From Physcia stellaris (Eukaryota > Ascomycota > Lecanoromycetes > Caliciales > Physciaceae): 64,000 bases of DNA. Numbering within the stretch: position 1 is the stretch's first letter; the number at the start of each line of letters is the position of its first letter. The translations under genes were made by a program, and so were the position numbers. Location: contig JABSSW010000002.1 of the NCBI GenBank assembly GCA_018902385.1, positions 930,001 to 994,000 of the forward strand, written 5' to 3'. The notes under the pieces were generated by a model. That model ran no database searches. It saw only the letters and a list, made by a program, of their open reading frames with translations, and was not told the DNA's origin. Positions 23,350 through 34,492 of the stretch are shown one piece after another.

Positions 23350-26270
23350 CTACGCAGTGGCAGAGGGCGCAGGTTGTGCTGCAGATGAAGCTCCCAATCC
23401 AGCCGCAGTCGTTCCGGAGCTCGTGCCCGTTGGTGTAGTGGAATTAGCCCCACCAGAAGTGACCAGCTCAGAAGATCCTGGAGGCGCGGCCAAAGGCAGG
23501 ACATAGCAAGACTCCACCCTACCGCCGGTGACCGTGTTCCTCAGGCTCGGATCCAGCAGCTTCTGTAGACCTGTGGTGACGTCGGCGACGAGGAACACCT
23601 TGCTAGGCTGATCCTCAATATCACAAGTGACAGGGAAGAATACGTTCCCGAGGGTATCGATTGCGACGTAGGCGTCTTGCGTCCTGCTGTTCGCGTCGTA
23701 ATTTAGAGGCGCGAGGGCTAGAAGACTGGCGGTGACGGGCGTGTGTTCTTCGTCTGAGAGGCGGAGGCGGCTGACATTGTAGGCTTTCATGGTGTCGGTA
23801 TAGTAATGGAAGAAGCGGAAGGCAACATCCCCTTCTACGATACCCGAGGACACTGCAAAGAGTGAGCCATTTCCGGGAGGGGCGTAGTAGAGATTGCCAT
23901 TTGGGTCAGCATAGAGCTCATCGCTGCCACTTAAATCGGCGATAGCGGTGAAATTGGTCGTGTCCGGCGGGAAACCAAAGTCGGAACTATTGGTGACCGC
24001 GGTGGCGTTCGCTACGCTCGCCAAGGCCGTTTCATTCGTGGCCTTGAAGAAGTCGGCCTCATATCCAGTGGTGTCTACAGGGAATGATGTGATGTTGTTC
24101 GGGAAGAGCTGTGTATATGTGCCATTTTGGGCTTGCCTTTCGACCAATTGTAGAGCGTTCTTTACCGTGGACCTGCTGGGTAGACCTCGTATGCGTGAGC
24201 GCCCTGCCGGGCACTGAGGCTGTGGTCCAATGCTGTAATACGGTTTTAGCGTATGCAAACCATTCCGTGAGCGAATCTACTGACCGTAGGCAAGAGCTTG
24301 CTAATGATCTCCTATACTCATATAGATCAAACACCTTGATGTCAAAGATGTCTGCATATATGAGATTTATGACTTTATCAAGCGAAGTCAGTCTCTTGCG
24401 CAGATTGTGGGTAAGCCTCACTTACAATTGAGTGAGTTGCTGATACCGTTGACACATGTATTGCCCTCAACCGGACATCCATTGGCGCTGGCCGCATATG
24501 TCGTCTTCAGTTCAATAGCTGGCCTGGTGGTGATTGTTATGCTTTTATCGAACTTCCTAAGCTTTGGGATCTGGAGACCAAATGATAATCCAATAGGCAG
24601 TCCGAAAGCGGAGGTTACAGCTACTTGCCCAGATGCCTCGAAGATCTTGGTGTAGGTGGGCTCGAACCCCGTGGATATCGATTTCTCCTTATTGACCAAA
24701 TCTAGATTTGCAGAGAAATTTGGTATGTCCATCTGTATACCAGCTAGGACCGAGCCTGAAATGTTGAGAGTAACGTCCCCTTCCGAGCTCAGTACGATGC
24801 TAGGGCCAATGGTGATGAACTTCGGAATCGAGAGTTTGGGAATGCCTTGCCGGTGGATCTCATGTTTGATCGTTTGTTTCTCGGCATCAAGTGTGGCCTC
24901 TATACCAAGAGCCACGCGAGCGCTGATCCTTCCTTCCAATGCGACGTTTGCGTGGTACAAATTTCCTGTGAAAGGGTTCCAGTCGGCCTCACCAGTGGCT
25001 CGGACCTGACCTGTTACGCCACACTTGACACAGTATACGCCCACCTGGCCAGTCACGCCTGGTGTCCTCGAGGGCAGAGACTTCTGCAAGATTGGGAACG
25101 CTCTTCCAAACGCTTTTGTGTCCACTAATTTCGAGGCATCGGGGCCCGCACCAATATCGACATCGGTACTGAACTTTGGAGAGATTGTGAACAAACCGCC
25201 TTTCCTCTTGCCGGCCTTTTGCGATTTCTCGGTCTTGACACTGTTACTGAATTGGTCTGTTGCTTTGGTTTCCGTTTTACCACGTCTCATGGGCTGTCCA
25301 GAAAATCAATTAGCAAGGTTAGTCTTTCGTATGGGTGGATGGTTTAATCACCTTAAAGAGGTTTCTGATGTCAGGGTCAAGTGCGCGACGGCGGAGACTT
25401 GAAGAATTCGTTGAATTTGTGGCACCGAAACCTTGGTAGCTCTCTGGTGAGAAATCTTCGAGACCTGGTGCGAACTGTTGAAGACTCTGACTATAATGAG
25501 CAGCATCGAAGTTGAGGTACCCAATACGGTCATCCAAGTCTTCATCGAACGTCGTAGAGTTACACGTAGCTGTGGGGAAGCCATCAATGTTTGGAGACGA
25601 TGCTGGGCCGCAAGTGCCGTTGGTGGCGTTTCCCAATGATTCGGTCGAGTTACTAGACTCCTGGCGCTTGAGCTTCCTCGTGGAGGTAACAGCAGGTGTA
25701 TATGTTCCCCAGACCATTTTCACTCTATGAACGGCATCTTCGATCTCAAGCTCCTTATCAGCTACAGCAGTGATACATGTGTCACAGGGGCCTGATGTCA
25801 AGTGATCCACTAGCCAGAAACTCCGTTGATCGCTTGAGACTCCACAACCAGTGGTGTAGGTCGCAAGGATAAAGTCCTTTTCGGATGCCCAGGCCCTTTT
25901 AGCAAAGTCGTAAGGTTCAGTATCTGTAAAGGCGATTTCTATGTTATTTCCTTGGCACGACACCGACTTGATGTAATCCGAGTGATCCAAGATGATTGCA
26001 GGATGCGCTAGTGTAGTAGTCAATTTTGCAAAAGCATGTTCGAGGGCGGGATCTGGGACCGTCAACATCTATCTTAGCCATAGTAAGGGAATATTTACCG
26101 GCGACTCCATCGGGCGAGTGATACAGATTTTGACTGTTAACAGGGACGAGATGCTGAAGGTCTGCTTTGTCATGATCCCAATGTACGGCAGGCAGTAAAG
26201 TCTGCGCTCCAACAGTAGCCAACACCGAGGTCAACAAGGTCAGGGCTGTAGAATGGTGTAAGAAAGACAT
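23350..26270 (-). CDS. Secreted DUF7029-type protein, five exons
   Basis: Exons: 26,270-26,099, 26,052-25,352, 25,293-24,426, 24,372-24,285 and 24,232-23,350. Introns are 46, 58, 53 and 52 bp, phases are consistent, and the protein is 903 aa. It begins with a signal peptide (MSFLHHSTALTLLTSVLATV). The N-terminal third contains HPAIILDHSDYIKSVSC and ILATYTTGCG, which I associate with the fungal extracellular domain DUF7029. The middle third is beta-rich (repeated GEV/ASGQV-like phrases, with a CVKCGVTG turn), a position often held by DUF7223 in these proteins. The C-terminal third is N-glycosylation-rich and ends in a Ser/Thr/Ala tail. A dibasic-rich stretch (RRRALD, MRRGKTETK) near 25,300-25,400 could be a processing site. 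The likely location is outside the cell or in the wall; molecular function is unknown. Confidence 0.85.
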
Positions 26271-29104
26271 TGTAGCAATCAGAAGCAGCCGCTAACGGAA
26301 GGGGAACGCTGTGTGTACCAGCTTGATGATGGTTGATGGCTCTTTGCTTGAAGAAACGAGGCATATATACGAGTACACTTCCCGCAATGTGATCTTTGAT
26401 CACTGCTTCTGGCGGATAGAATCGGTAAGACAACCTCAAGGCCATTCAAGACGCTCCTCGAAACGCTCCTATGTCAGCGTACGGCTTCGAGGAGGTTTCC
26501 CAACCACCCAATCTCGACTCAAAGAACTTGAGGCCACACTACTAAATTGAGCTAGTCGTCGTTGTTTAAAACCGTAGAGACAGCGCTCATTTTGCGCAGA
26601 GCCGCATTGCGCGCAGACACTGTCACCTTTGAGAGGCGTGCTCTGCAGCCGCCCAGTGTCCATGCTGCCCAGACTTTGTCGACCACATTGAAGCTTAGTG
26701 TGACAGAACAGATACTGAGATCCGTCACCAGCTTCAGCCCGCATCTGCATGATCTGACTGGGTGATGGGGCGCAAGCTGACGTGTGGGGACACTCCTTGG
26801 CGAATAGGCGCCATAGCATTGTTTGATGCAGAAACTTAGCATCAGTACTAGCTAGCAAGCGACAAAAGAATACTTGGAACAGCTAGCAGATCAGAGGGAA
26901 GGATGGCCACAGCAGATTGTCGCACTGTCAGGCAAGGTATACTGGATAGACCGTCGACGTACCTCCTGAACACTACATGCAGCTATCTCCAAGGATTTTT
27001 TGTCATTTCGGCTCCAAATTCATCAGAGTTTGTTGTATGATAAGTCTGGCTGTAATCAGCTCGGTCGCCACGATTGCAAAGTGAAGCTGAGACTCATCAG
27101 GAGATCACCTCGCGAGGAGTCTGTTTTATCCGATTGCCGAAGAGCTGCATTTCAGAGTAGGAAGCCGGCCATTTGCACTACGCAAGGGAGTCAAGGATTT
27201 GGAGGGCCCTAGTATGGAGAAACTCCGAATGTGGTAGTTCCTCGTTGAACGCGGTAACGGGCTTTCTAACGAGCCGTTTCGCAAAGTTCGACCTCGAGCT
27301 CTTCTGTGCATAATCCTGAAGCTACTTAGTACGTTTAGCATTCAGATTAATGCCCACCTGCCAGCGGCGTATTCGGAATTTCTAATGGCGCTTGTGCTAT
27401 TGGCTGAGTTGTGTTTATCCGACGATGAAAGAGATTTACTCGAAGCGTAGGGAAAGGAAAATTTGAGCTTACTTTGCGTGCTTGCTGATGTGATAGCCTC
27501 TGTATTTGCAACCAATGCTTATGTTGTGGCCCAAAGTATATATGTTTCCACCGCATCTCTATAGGACAGACGGAACCTCGAACACACACCAAGATGAATC
27601 CGGCTTTGAATTTGTTCCTGCTAATACCTGACTGAATGCTGATCAGGTGGCTGGATCTCATTTTGCCGCTGTTCCAAGGTGAGAATCAGCTCTGACTTCA
27701 GAGGCTGTCACTGGCGTCGTCGTACTCGAGTAGATATTGGTGCTCTTAGCTGTTTGTATCTATAGATCTGATCTAGGATAAGATCTAGAATGTAAATTAT
27801 CTAATAGTTCACGCGGTAGTGACAATTTTCCTGCCGAGTGGGTCCTGCCCGTTCTGGCGGTACGAGTAGATCGAGTTACTGGAAATGCAAGGAATTAAAC
27901 CTTCAAGTCAATCGTAATGAACGAATGAGGCTCTGAGTGGGCGTGCAGGTACGAAGCTAACACAGGACCAGCCCGTTATACTTCCGAAGCGATTGAAGCG
28001 ATTCAAGAGGGTTTGCGGATATATCGAAATTTCCACGCGAGACGAACAAGCTTGGTAAAGCTTGTCGGCAATCGCCAAGCACCGCTGTTAGACTGAGCTC
28101 GTACGACCCAGACCCACGGAGTAACCCAAGAAGGGCATGAAGAAAGTCATGTCTACCGATACGAATGTAGACCATTTTCTAACCTCACCAAGCCACACTC
28201 CGCTTTGGTCCAAGTAGACCCGTATCTCGGATATACGTGATTTAGAGCCGCCAAAACCAAAGACCACAGGTAGCAGGCTCCCACCAGGGACTTGATAGGA
28301 CCTTTGATGTTGTGAGCCAGATGTTCAGCAGAAGCTGATAAGCGATGTTCGACAACGTGCGAAGACTGCCAAACAGGCTGGACCTGCATCTAAGAGAAAC
28401 AAACGCAGCAAGCACGACCTGCACCAGCAGAAGCCCGAGCGTAGGAAGCCGAGTTTATCGTGATTGGCAGTAGTTTGGACCTCGTGAGTAAGGTTGTTTC
28501 AGGCAATTCTTGAATCAGGGGCACGAAGCATTGATTCGTAGTAGTGACGCTGGTCAACAGTGACGGCGACACAGACCATAACGTGAGCAAAGGTATTGGA
28601 GAAAACCCATAACCTAACTCTCCAGATAATAATAATATGGAGTAATACGTAAGAATTCCGTAAAGAGTTGCCAGTAAAAATCTGGGCGGCTGGCTGGACC
28701 CGGGTGCTGAAGAGATGAAAGGGAACTGCAGCAGGTGGCTGGGGCTTGGCACCGCCTATAAAGCGGCCCGAGAGCCCCCAATAATATGTTTTCTGTCGCT
28801 CATCGTCTTGCTGGGCTGTTCTATGCCTGGGCAACGCTGACGCTGTCTTTGGAACTGCCTTCTGCTAGGAGAATACTGCCCATGCACCCATCATATACAT
28901 AGGATGTTGTTCTAGCAAATATGCGAATAACGGTTTGCCCAAGCAAGATCTTCTGCCACAACTGCGTTTTCCCTCGATAAGAATGAGCAGTGCTTGTACT
29001 TGCATTTTGTTATCATTTCTGAACGTCCGCTTGCATCAACATGAACAAGGTTGTTCAGAATTGTTGTTTCAGAACTGAATCACTCGCTACCTGGTTAGTA
29101 TTCT
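26271..29104. other. Intergenic stretch, no supported gene
   Basis: The promoter of the secreted-protein gene lies at its left end. The rest has only short, overlapping open frames on both strands. One of 120 codons at 28,752-28,390 (-) is hydrophobic (SILLLSGELGYGF) but has no partner exons or recognised family. Confidence 0.45.
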
Positions 29105-29557
29105 TCAGCGCTTCAAATCATCAGAATTTTGATCATTATGCCACCGGTAATGTTTTATAATCACATCATTGACACTTGGGCTCTGGATCAGTAACTCTTC
29201 GACAATGTGACATCCCCAGGATAAAAATTGGCGTGCGCTCTTACCGTGGCCAACGAGCGAGCGAGACAGCTTGACAAAGTCGACATGGGTAAAGTTGAAA
29301 CTCCTGCGTGCCCTGAACGCAAGTACAATATATCGACACATGTCTTCATCACAGGCTTTAAGTGGGGTCAATTGTTGCAATTGTATGCAGACCAGCTCTC
29401 GTGAAACAAGCGCATGGAACTTACATCTAGAAAGCTCCTGCAGTGTGGCGTTCCACTTTTCGGAACGTTGACTGCGAGCTCTTCGATCGTTCCAGTTCAG
29501 ATTAACCTCAAGACTAAGCCTGTAAATGCACAGTCGGCATTCGATTATGTAGAGTAG
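29105..29557 (-). pseudogene. Unrecognised open coding fragment, helical, no start codon
   Basis: The frame stays open for 150 codons from an upstream stop (29,558-29,560) to a stop at 29,105. The first in-frame ATG comes only at the phrase MCRYIVLAF. Composition looks protein-like and helical: EKWNATLQELSRC, FNFTHVDFVKLSRSL, ARQFLSWGCHIVEELL and NDVIIKHYRW. I do not recognise the family. It is either the last exon of a gene whose 5' exons I could not find or a remnant of one. Confidence 0.4.
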
Positions 29558-29934
29558 TCATTACTCCTGCCCAAGTGGTCGGAGTCGGCGTTGTACTGAA
29601 AGGCAAATGTTCTCTTCCTGTTCCTTTCGTTGAATTCTGCTACAGCCAGATGTTGGCATATGAGCCAGTGGCTCTGTACTAGAGGTCGCCTAGCTTAGTC
29701 GGCCCAATACTATAATAAAATAGTACTGCGAGTTTTTCCTTATTGTTCAACGATGCAATCAAAGCAGAAATCTTTTCCAAACGTCTGCCGAGAACGGCCT
29801 TTGTCCTTCTGTGGAGACCCAATACAAACTAGCGATTCATATCGACTCATTACCCTCAAAACCGTATAACAGCACGTCGAAGCCTCACCACGTGTATAAT
29901 CAGCACATTATACAGTGCGAGACCAACAATCACC

Positions 29935-30598
29935 ATGGAGTCCAGCGAATCCACCATATTTGAATACATGCACGCCCTCAACTTCCGGCGCGAAGAAGAA
30001 GGGCTGAAGGTAGAGGATAAAGAAGAGGAACAAGATGGGGAAGGAGATAACTCATCCCTCGAATCTCCATTCACGGAAGAGCCTTCGTCATTTTCAAGCC
30101 CACCAGCCACTGCAACCAGAGAAAAATCTCCAGAAGCACTTGCAAAAATCGCAGTTGCAGCAGCCAAATCCGAACAATCCTTCCCAGAAGGTAAGTACGA
30201 AATCATGGAAACCTCAGCAACGAGACTACTCTGCGGCTTCTACAGCGTGATCAACAGCATGAAAGCCCAATACCCAAGCCTGCCATACGCAACTCATGAA
30301 GAGCTCCAAGATATCTTTGATGCCAACATGAAGGAGTATTCCGAGGTCTTCGATCAACACTAATAACTTCAGTGTTGACCAGATCGCAGGCGTGCTTTAC
30401 GGTTGGGGGCTGGAAAAGGGATTTAATCTCCAGGTTGGATACTTGGAGGAAGGAGAGGCGCCATTGTTACTATCGCATCCTGCTGAGAAGGAGGAGGATG
30501 TTCTTGTCGTTTGGATCCATAACGACTCGAATTGGAAGGGGGGTATTGGTCATTACTCGGGCATGAAGGCCAAGGGTCAGCTCTCCGAAGGTAAATAG
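29935..30598 (+). CDS. Hypothetical protein, possibly OTU-like cysteine peptidase
   Basis: The protein begins MESSESTIFEYMHAL and has an acidic, Ser-rich first 80 residues. A compact domain follows: SATRLLCGFYSVINSM, then DQIAGVLYGWGLEKGF, and near the end VVWIHNDSN and GHYSGMK. A Cys in an N-terminal helix plus a late ND..HY motif is the layout of OTU-type cysteine peptidases (Cys nucleophile, His in HY). This is an inference from motif spacing, not a confident family call. The frame shifts by one base near 30,361 (after EVFDQH), so the domain is split over two frames: either an unseen short intron, a real mutation or a sequence error. It could act in ubiquitin removal if the assignment holds. 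Confidence 0.5.
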
Positions 30599-31012
30599 CC
30601 GAAAAATGAAAAGTTTACTTCGAAATTCACAGTTGAGAGCCTGCTGGTGCACGTGCTGGTCATGGTTGCGGTTGTAGTGGTTGTGCAGATCAGGCGTTCG
30701 AGTGCAGAATGGTAAATAATGCCAAGCCTGTGAAAAAGCAATCAAACGCGAAACCACGTGTGCTAAGCGCTAGTACTTTTAAGGTTAGCAGGTGCAGCTT
30801 TGACTGCGGCGCAGCCCCCCTTTTATTGGAGTAAAATCAACGTGTGTAGATATAATGAGGTAGCGATAGGTCATAATGTAACGTTCGGGTCTAGATTCTG
30901 ATCCATTGATTCCGAAATAATCACATTTACCGAAGGGCCGGGATAAGGGCACTCTGATTTAGTCAATGGCCTAGATAGGATATTGACAAGGCTCCTCTGC
31001 AGTCTCCACCAC
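30599..31012. other. Short intergenic stretch
   Basis: Nothing recognisable is present; it is noncoding as far as I can read. Confidence 0.4.
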
Positions 31013-31655
31013 CTATCCGCGTCTCCAACTGTTCCAGAATCCCAAGACTAACATCTTTGACTTGGTAAGCTTTGGCATCTTTAGTGGACGACATTGCCCG
31101 ATCAATAATCGGATGTGGGGTCCCAAGAGCTGTGAGCTCTTTCCTGCATAGGCTTGCACCGAGGAACAGAACATGACGAGATCTACTGGCTCGGGTAGTT
31201 CATCCATCACCCACACAATCGGGGCGGCTCGCGTTGACAGCTCTATAGCGATTACACAGGACGAGTGGCGGATTGTGCGATCATGCCCGGCCTACAATTG
31301 TCCACTTTCTATCGGCCTAATCATATTTATCATGAAATCGACTCTACGCAAGGATAGACGGAAACGGCTGCTGCATTTTCCAGGCTGTGCTCTTTCAGTA
31401 TCATCGTCGTCACTAAATTCTCCGAGCAATGTATTTGCTGCTTCGATGGCCAAGCGATTCTCACCTTCCTTAATGGGCTAAGCTCGTCATGTAGGTGATG
31501 ACGGTGCATACGGCTTTGATCTGTAGGAATTCAATCCTAGCATAGTTGGGCTTCATCACCCAAAGGATTTTCCTAGGAGTTCTGAGGCACGACCGTGCAG
31601 ACCGCTCCAGAACGGCTTCTACAAATACCGATCGTTGACCGTCAAAGCGAGGCAA
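31013..31655 (-). pseudogene. Remnant of an unrecognised minus-strand gene
   Basis: Three coding-like blocks lie on the minus strand in different frames. They are 31,655-31,470 (PRFDGQRSVFVEAVLER), about 31,480-31,290 (ENRLAIEAANTLLGEFSDDD, RLSLRRVDFMINMIRPI) and about 31,110-31,010 (AYQVKDVSLGILEQLETRI). They could be exons, but only one junction (a CTTAG acceptor near 31,484) looks usable, and the introns implied would be very short. I do not recognise the family. The end abuts the permease start by 25 bp, which also argues for a decayed gene. Confidence 0.4.
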
Positions 31656-31679
31656 GCATTCGCACGCTCAACAGATCAA

Positions 31680-33985
31680 ATGGAGGAAAAATCGAGTTAT
31701 GACGTCCAACTTGCGTTACATTCCAAGAATGAGCATGACTCTCAGGTACTGGCTCGACTGGGGAAGAAGTCAGTTTTGAAGGTACGTGATATGCTGTTTT
31801 GCCCATAGAAGATTATGGCACTCACAGAATTTGACATCAGCGCCGTTTTGGATACTTCTCCATGCTTGGTTTCACGTGTACTATACTGGTCACCTGGGAA
31901 GGCTCTTTAGTGTGAGTCGATAAGATCCTCGGAATAACAGAAGACTCATTGTCGCTGCAGTGTTTTTACTCTTGGTCTAACCAAGTATGTTCTACTGGGT
32001 GCTTTTCAACCTCTGATAATGCACCAGCGCTAAGAATTTGCGCAGCGGGGGCTCAGCGGGTCTGATATATGGGTATCTGTTCGTCTGGCTTGGCACCATG
32101 GCGGTTTTCACTACAATGGCAGAGCTCGCATCGATGTAAGTATGCTTTCGCAGTACCGCGACGAATGAGAATAGATTGGCTAACCAGAAAAGGGCCCCTA
32201 CGTCAGGTGGCCAATATCACTGGGTATTCATGCTTGCTCCCAAACGGATCCGCAAATTCATGAGTTATATCATGGGTAAACGTAGCGCCATTTTGGCACT
32301 CATAGATACTGATTGCATCAGGCTGGCTCGTTATAGCTGCGTGGCAAGCTCTGCTCGCGGGATCCTCTTACCTCGAGGCGAATATGCTCGTAGCTTTGAT
32401 CAGCATGAACAATCCCAACTATATCCCTCAACCATGGCATGGAACGCTATTACTGTGGGCATTTACTGTTGTTGCAGTAATGCTGAATGCTTTTGCGAAT
32501 CCGTTGCTGCCGAAAATAGAAATTGTACTTTTGTTCCTTCACCTCGCGGGATGGCTCGCCATTCTGGTTCCACTAATTGCCGTAAGAACGATACTTTATT
32601 TGAGTGTATGCTTCAGCTGATACCATGCAGCTAGCGCCCGCTAAAGCTTCAACAAACGCCGTATTCACCGATTTTCTGAATGGAGGTGCTTGGCCCACGG
32701 ACGGTCTCTCCTTTTTCGTAGGCTTGGTGGGCACCGTATTTGCTATGTTCGGTACGTTCACCTCCACTGATCTTTTCCGAGTTATATTTAGCTAAATATT
32801 CAGGATGCGACGCTGCTGTTCATGTGAGTTTTCTCGAGAGTCTGCACAGAGCTCGAATTAACAAGCGGAAAAGATGGCAGAAGAGGTACAGCATGCGGAC
32901 GTCGTCGTTCCTTGGGCAATGATTTCCACAACTGTCCTCAACGGCGCCCTTGGATTCGGGACGGTCGTCGCCGTCCTCTTCGTTACTACAGACGTCGAGT
33001 CAGCCCTGGAGAGCACAACAGGAGCACTCGGCTACCCATACATGGACATCTTTTTGACAGCTACAAGATCTCATGCTGGTGCATCGGTTATGATAGCGAT
33101 TATTCTCATAATCTGCGCATTTGCGACCGTTGCATTCGTCGCTACAACTTCGCGATTGATCTGGTCTTTCGCACGCGATCGAGGGTTCCCTGGGTGGCGG
33201 CACGTTAGCAAGGTAAGTCTCAGTATATATTCCTCATCTTGGTATCCCCTATCTGTAAAAATCTTGTCATTCCTTTGCATTCATATTTTCTCTGCCTGAA
33301 AGAGCCGCGCATAGTAAGTCCAGTCGTACGTTGGATCCAGCACAACACAGTAGGGTTAGACTTACAGCAGGATTAAGGACTGCTATGTGGATGCACAGAG
33401 TTTGGTTTTTGCCTCCCTCGGAATATGGGAGGGAACAAGGCTAGACACCCAGGATTGACACATCTTCGCAAGAGCGATAGACTTTGGTCATATCTAACCA
33501 AGATGGCACAGGTTCAATCGAACAGCACAACTCCCCTCCACGCCGTCGTCATCACTCTGGGCGTAGCCATGCTCATCGGTCTCATAAATCTCGGCTCGGC
33601 CGCCGCCTTCAACGACGTCATCTCTCTCAGCGTCAGCGCTCTATATGCATCCTACATTATCACCGAATCTCTCTTCCTTTATCGCCGCCTAACAGGCGCT
33701 ATCCGCTTCCATATCGACGAAGACCACGCCTCCACTGAAACCAATCAGCTCGTTTGGGGATCGTTTCATATCCCGGGAATATTTGGCGTCGCTATAAATG
33801 TGTTTGCAATTCTTTTCGGGATTATCATCTTTTTCTTTAGCTTTTGGCCAGTGGCGACACCGGTGGTGGCTAGGACGATGAATTTCAGTAGTCTAATGAC
33901 GGGTGGGGTTGTCTTGATTGCGGTGGTTTATTATGCGATTTGGGCACGACATACGTACCAGGGGCCGCTGATGGAAGAGATTTAG
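31680..33985 (+). CDS. APC-family amino acid/GABA/choline permease, ten exons
   Basis: Exons: 31,680-31,781, 31,841-31,911, 31,961-31,984, 32,046-32,135, 32,193-32,275, 32,322-32,581, 32,631-32,751, 32,804-32,823, 32,874-33,212 and 33,512-33,985. All phases agree, giving 527 aa. Diagnostic phrases are FGYFSMLGFTCTILVTWEG, NGGSAGLIYGYLFVWLG, MAELASM followed by APTSGGQYHW, and AEEVQHADVVVPWAM. These are the helix 1-3 and helix 6-7 signatures of fungal GABA/choline permeases in the APC superfamily, with about 12 membrane helices expected. The likely role is uptake of an amino acid, GABA or choline across the plasma membrane. The substrate is not readable from sequence. Intron 9 is 299 bp against 46-61 bp for the others. 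The last acceptor could also be nine bases earlier, adding MAQ. Confidence 0.9.
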
Positions 33986-34492
33986 GGGTATCGATGAGGT
34001 ATCGAAAACTATGAGGTCCTGGCAAGTGTATTCTTTGGGGGCTTATTTGCGCTTCCGACAAGATAGCGAGATGCAAAGTATTTGCCGCATCCTGGTGCTC
34101 ATTCCGTCATTCAACATCAGATCGACTTCTATTGCTAGTCTGCCATTATTGACAGTCTCATGAACCAGATTCTAGAAGTGCTCGAGTCTTTGGACATCGA
34201 ACATGACCGTAGGCAAATTCGTCGAAAAGAAGAACTTTCTGCTATTTTGGATAAGAAGTTATTGCCGCGGTAGAACACGATATCAGCCAACGCAATAGGA
34301 AAGACCAGATTCTACCACTCCGTCGTAAAGGCAGAGAGTCCATGCCATTCTGTTACGAGCGCATAATGACATTGTGTTGCCTTGATTCGGTTAGCAGTTC
34401 GATGCAAGTATCCGTAGACACCGGACTTGAAGCCAGCGCAGAGCGCTTAACCTCGACCTTCTCCAGACTACAAGCCAACGAATACCGTAGAG
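33986..34492. other. Intergenic stretch before the second STAND gene
   Basis: About 500 bp between tandem genes. No open frame of note is present; it should hold the permease terminator and the receptor promoter. Confidence 0.5.
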
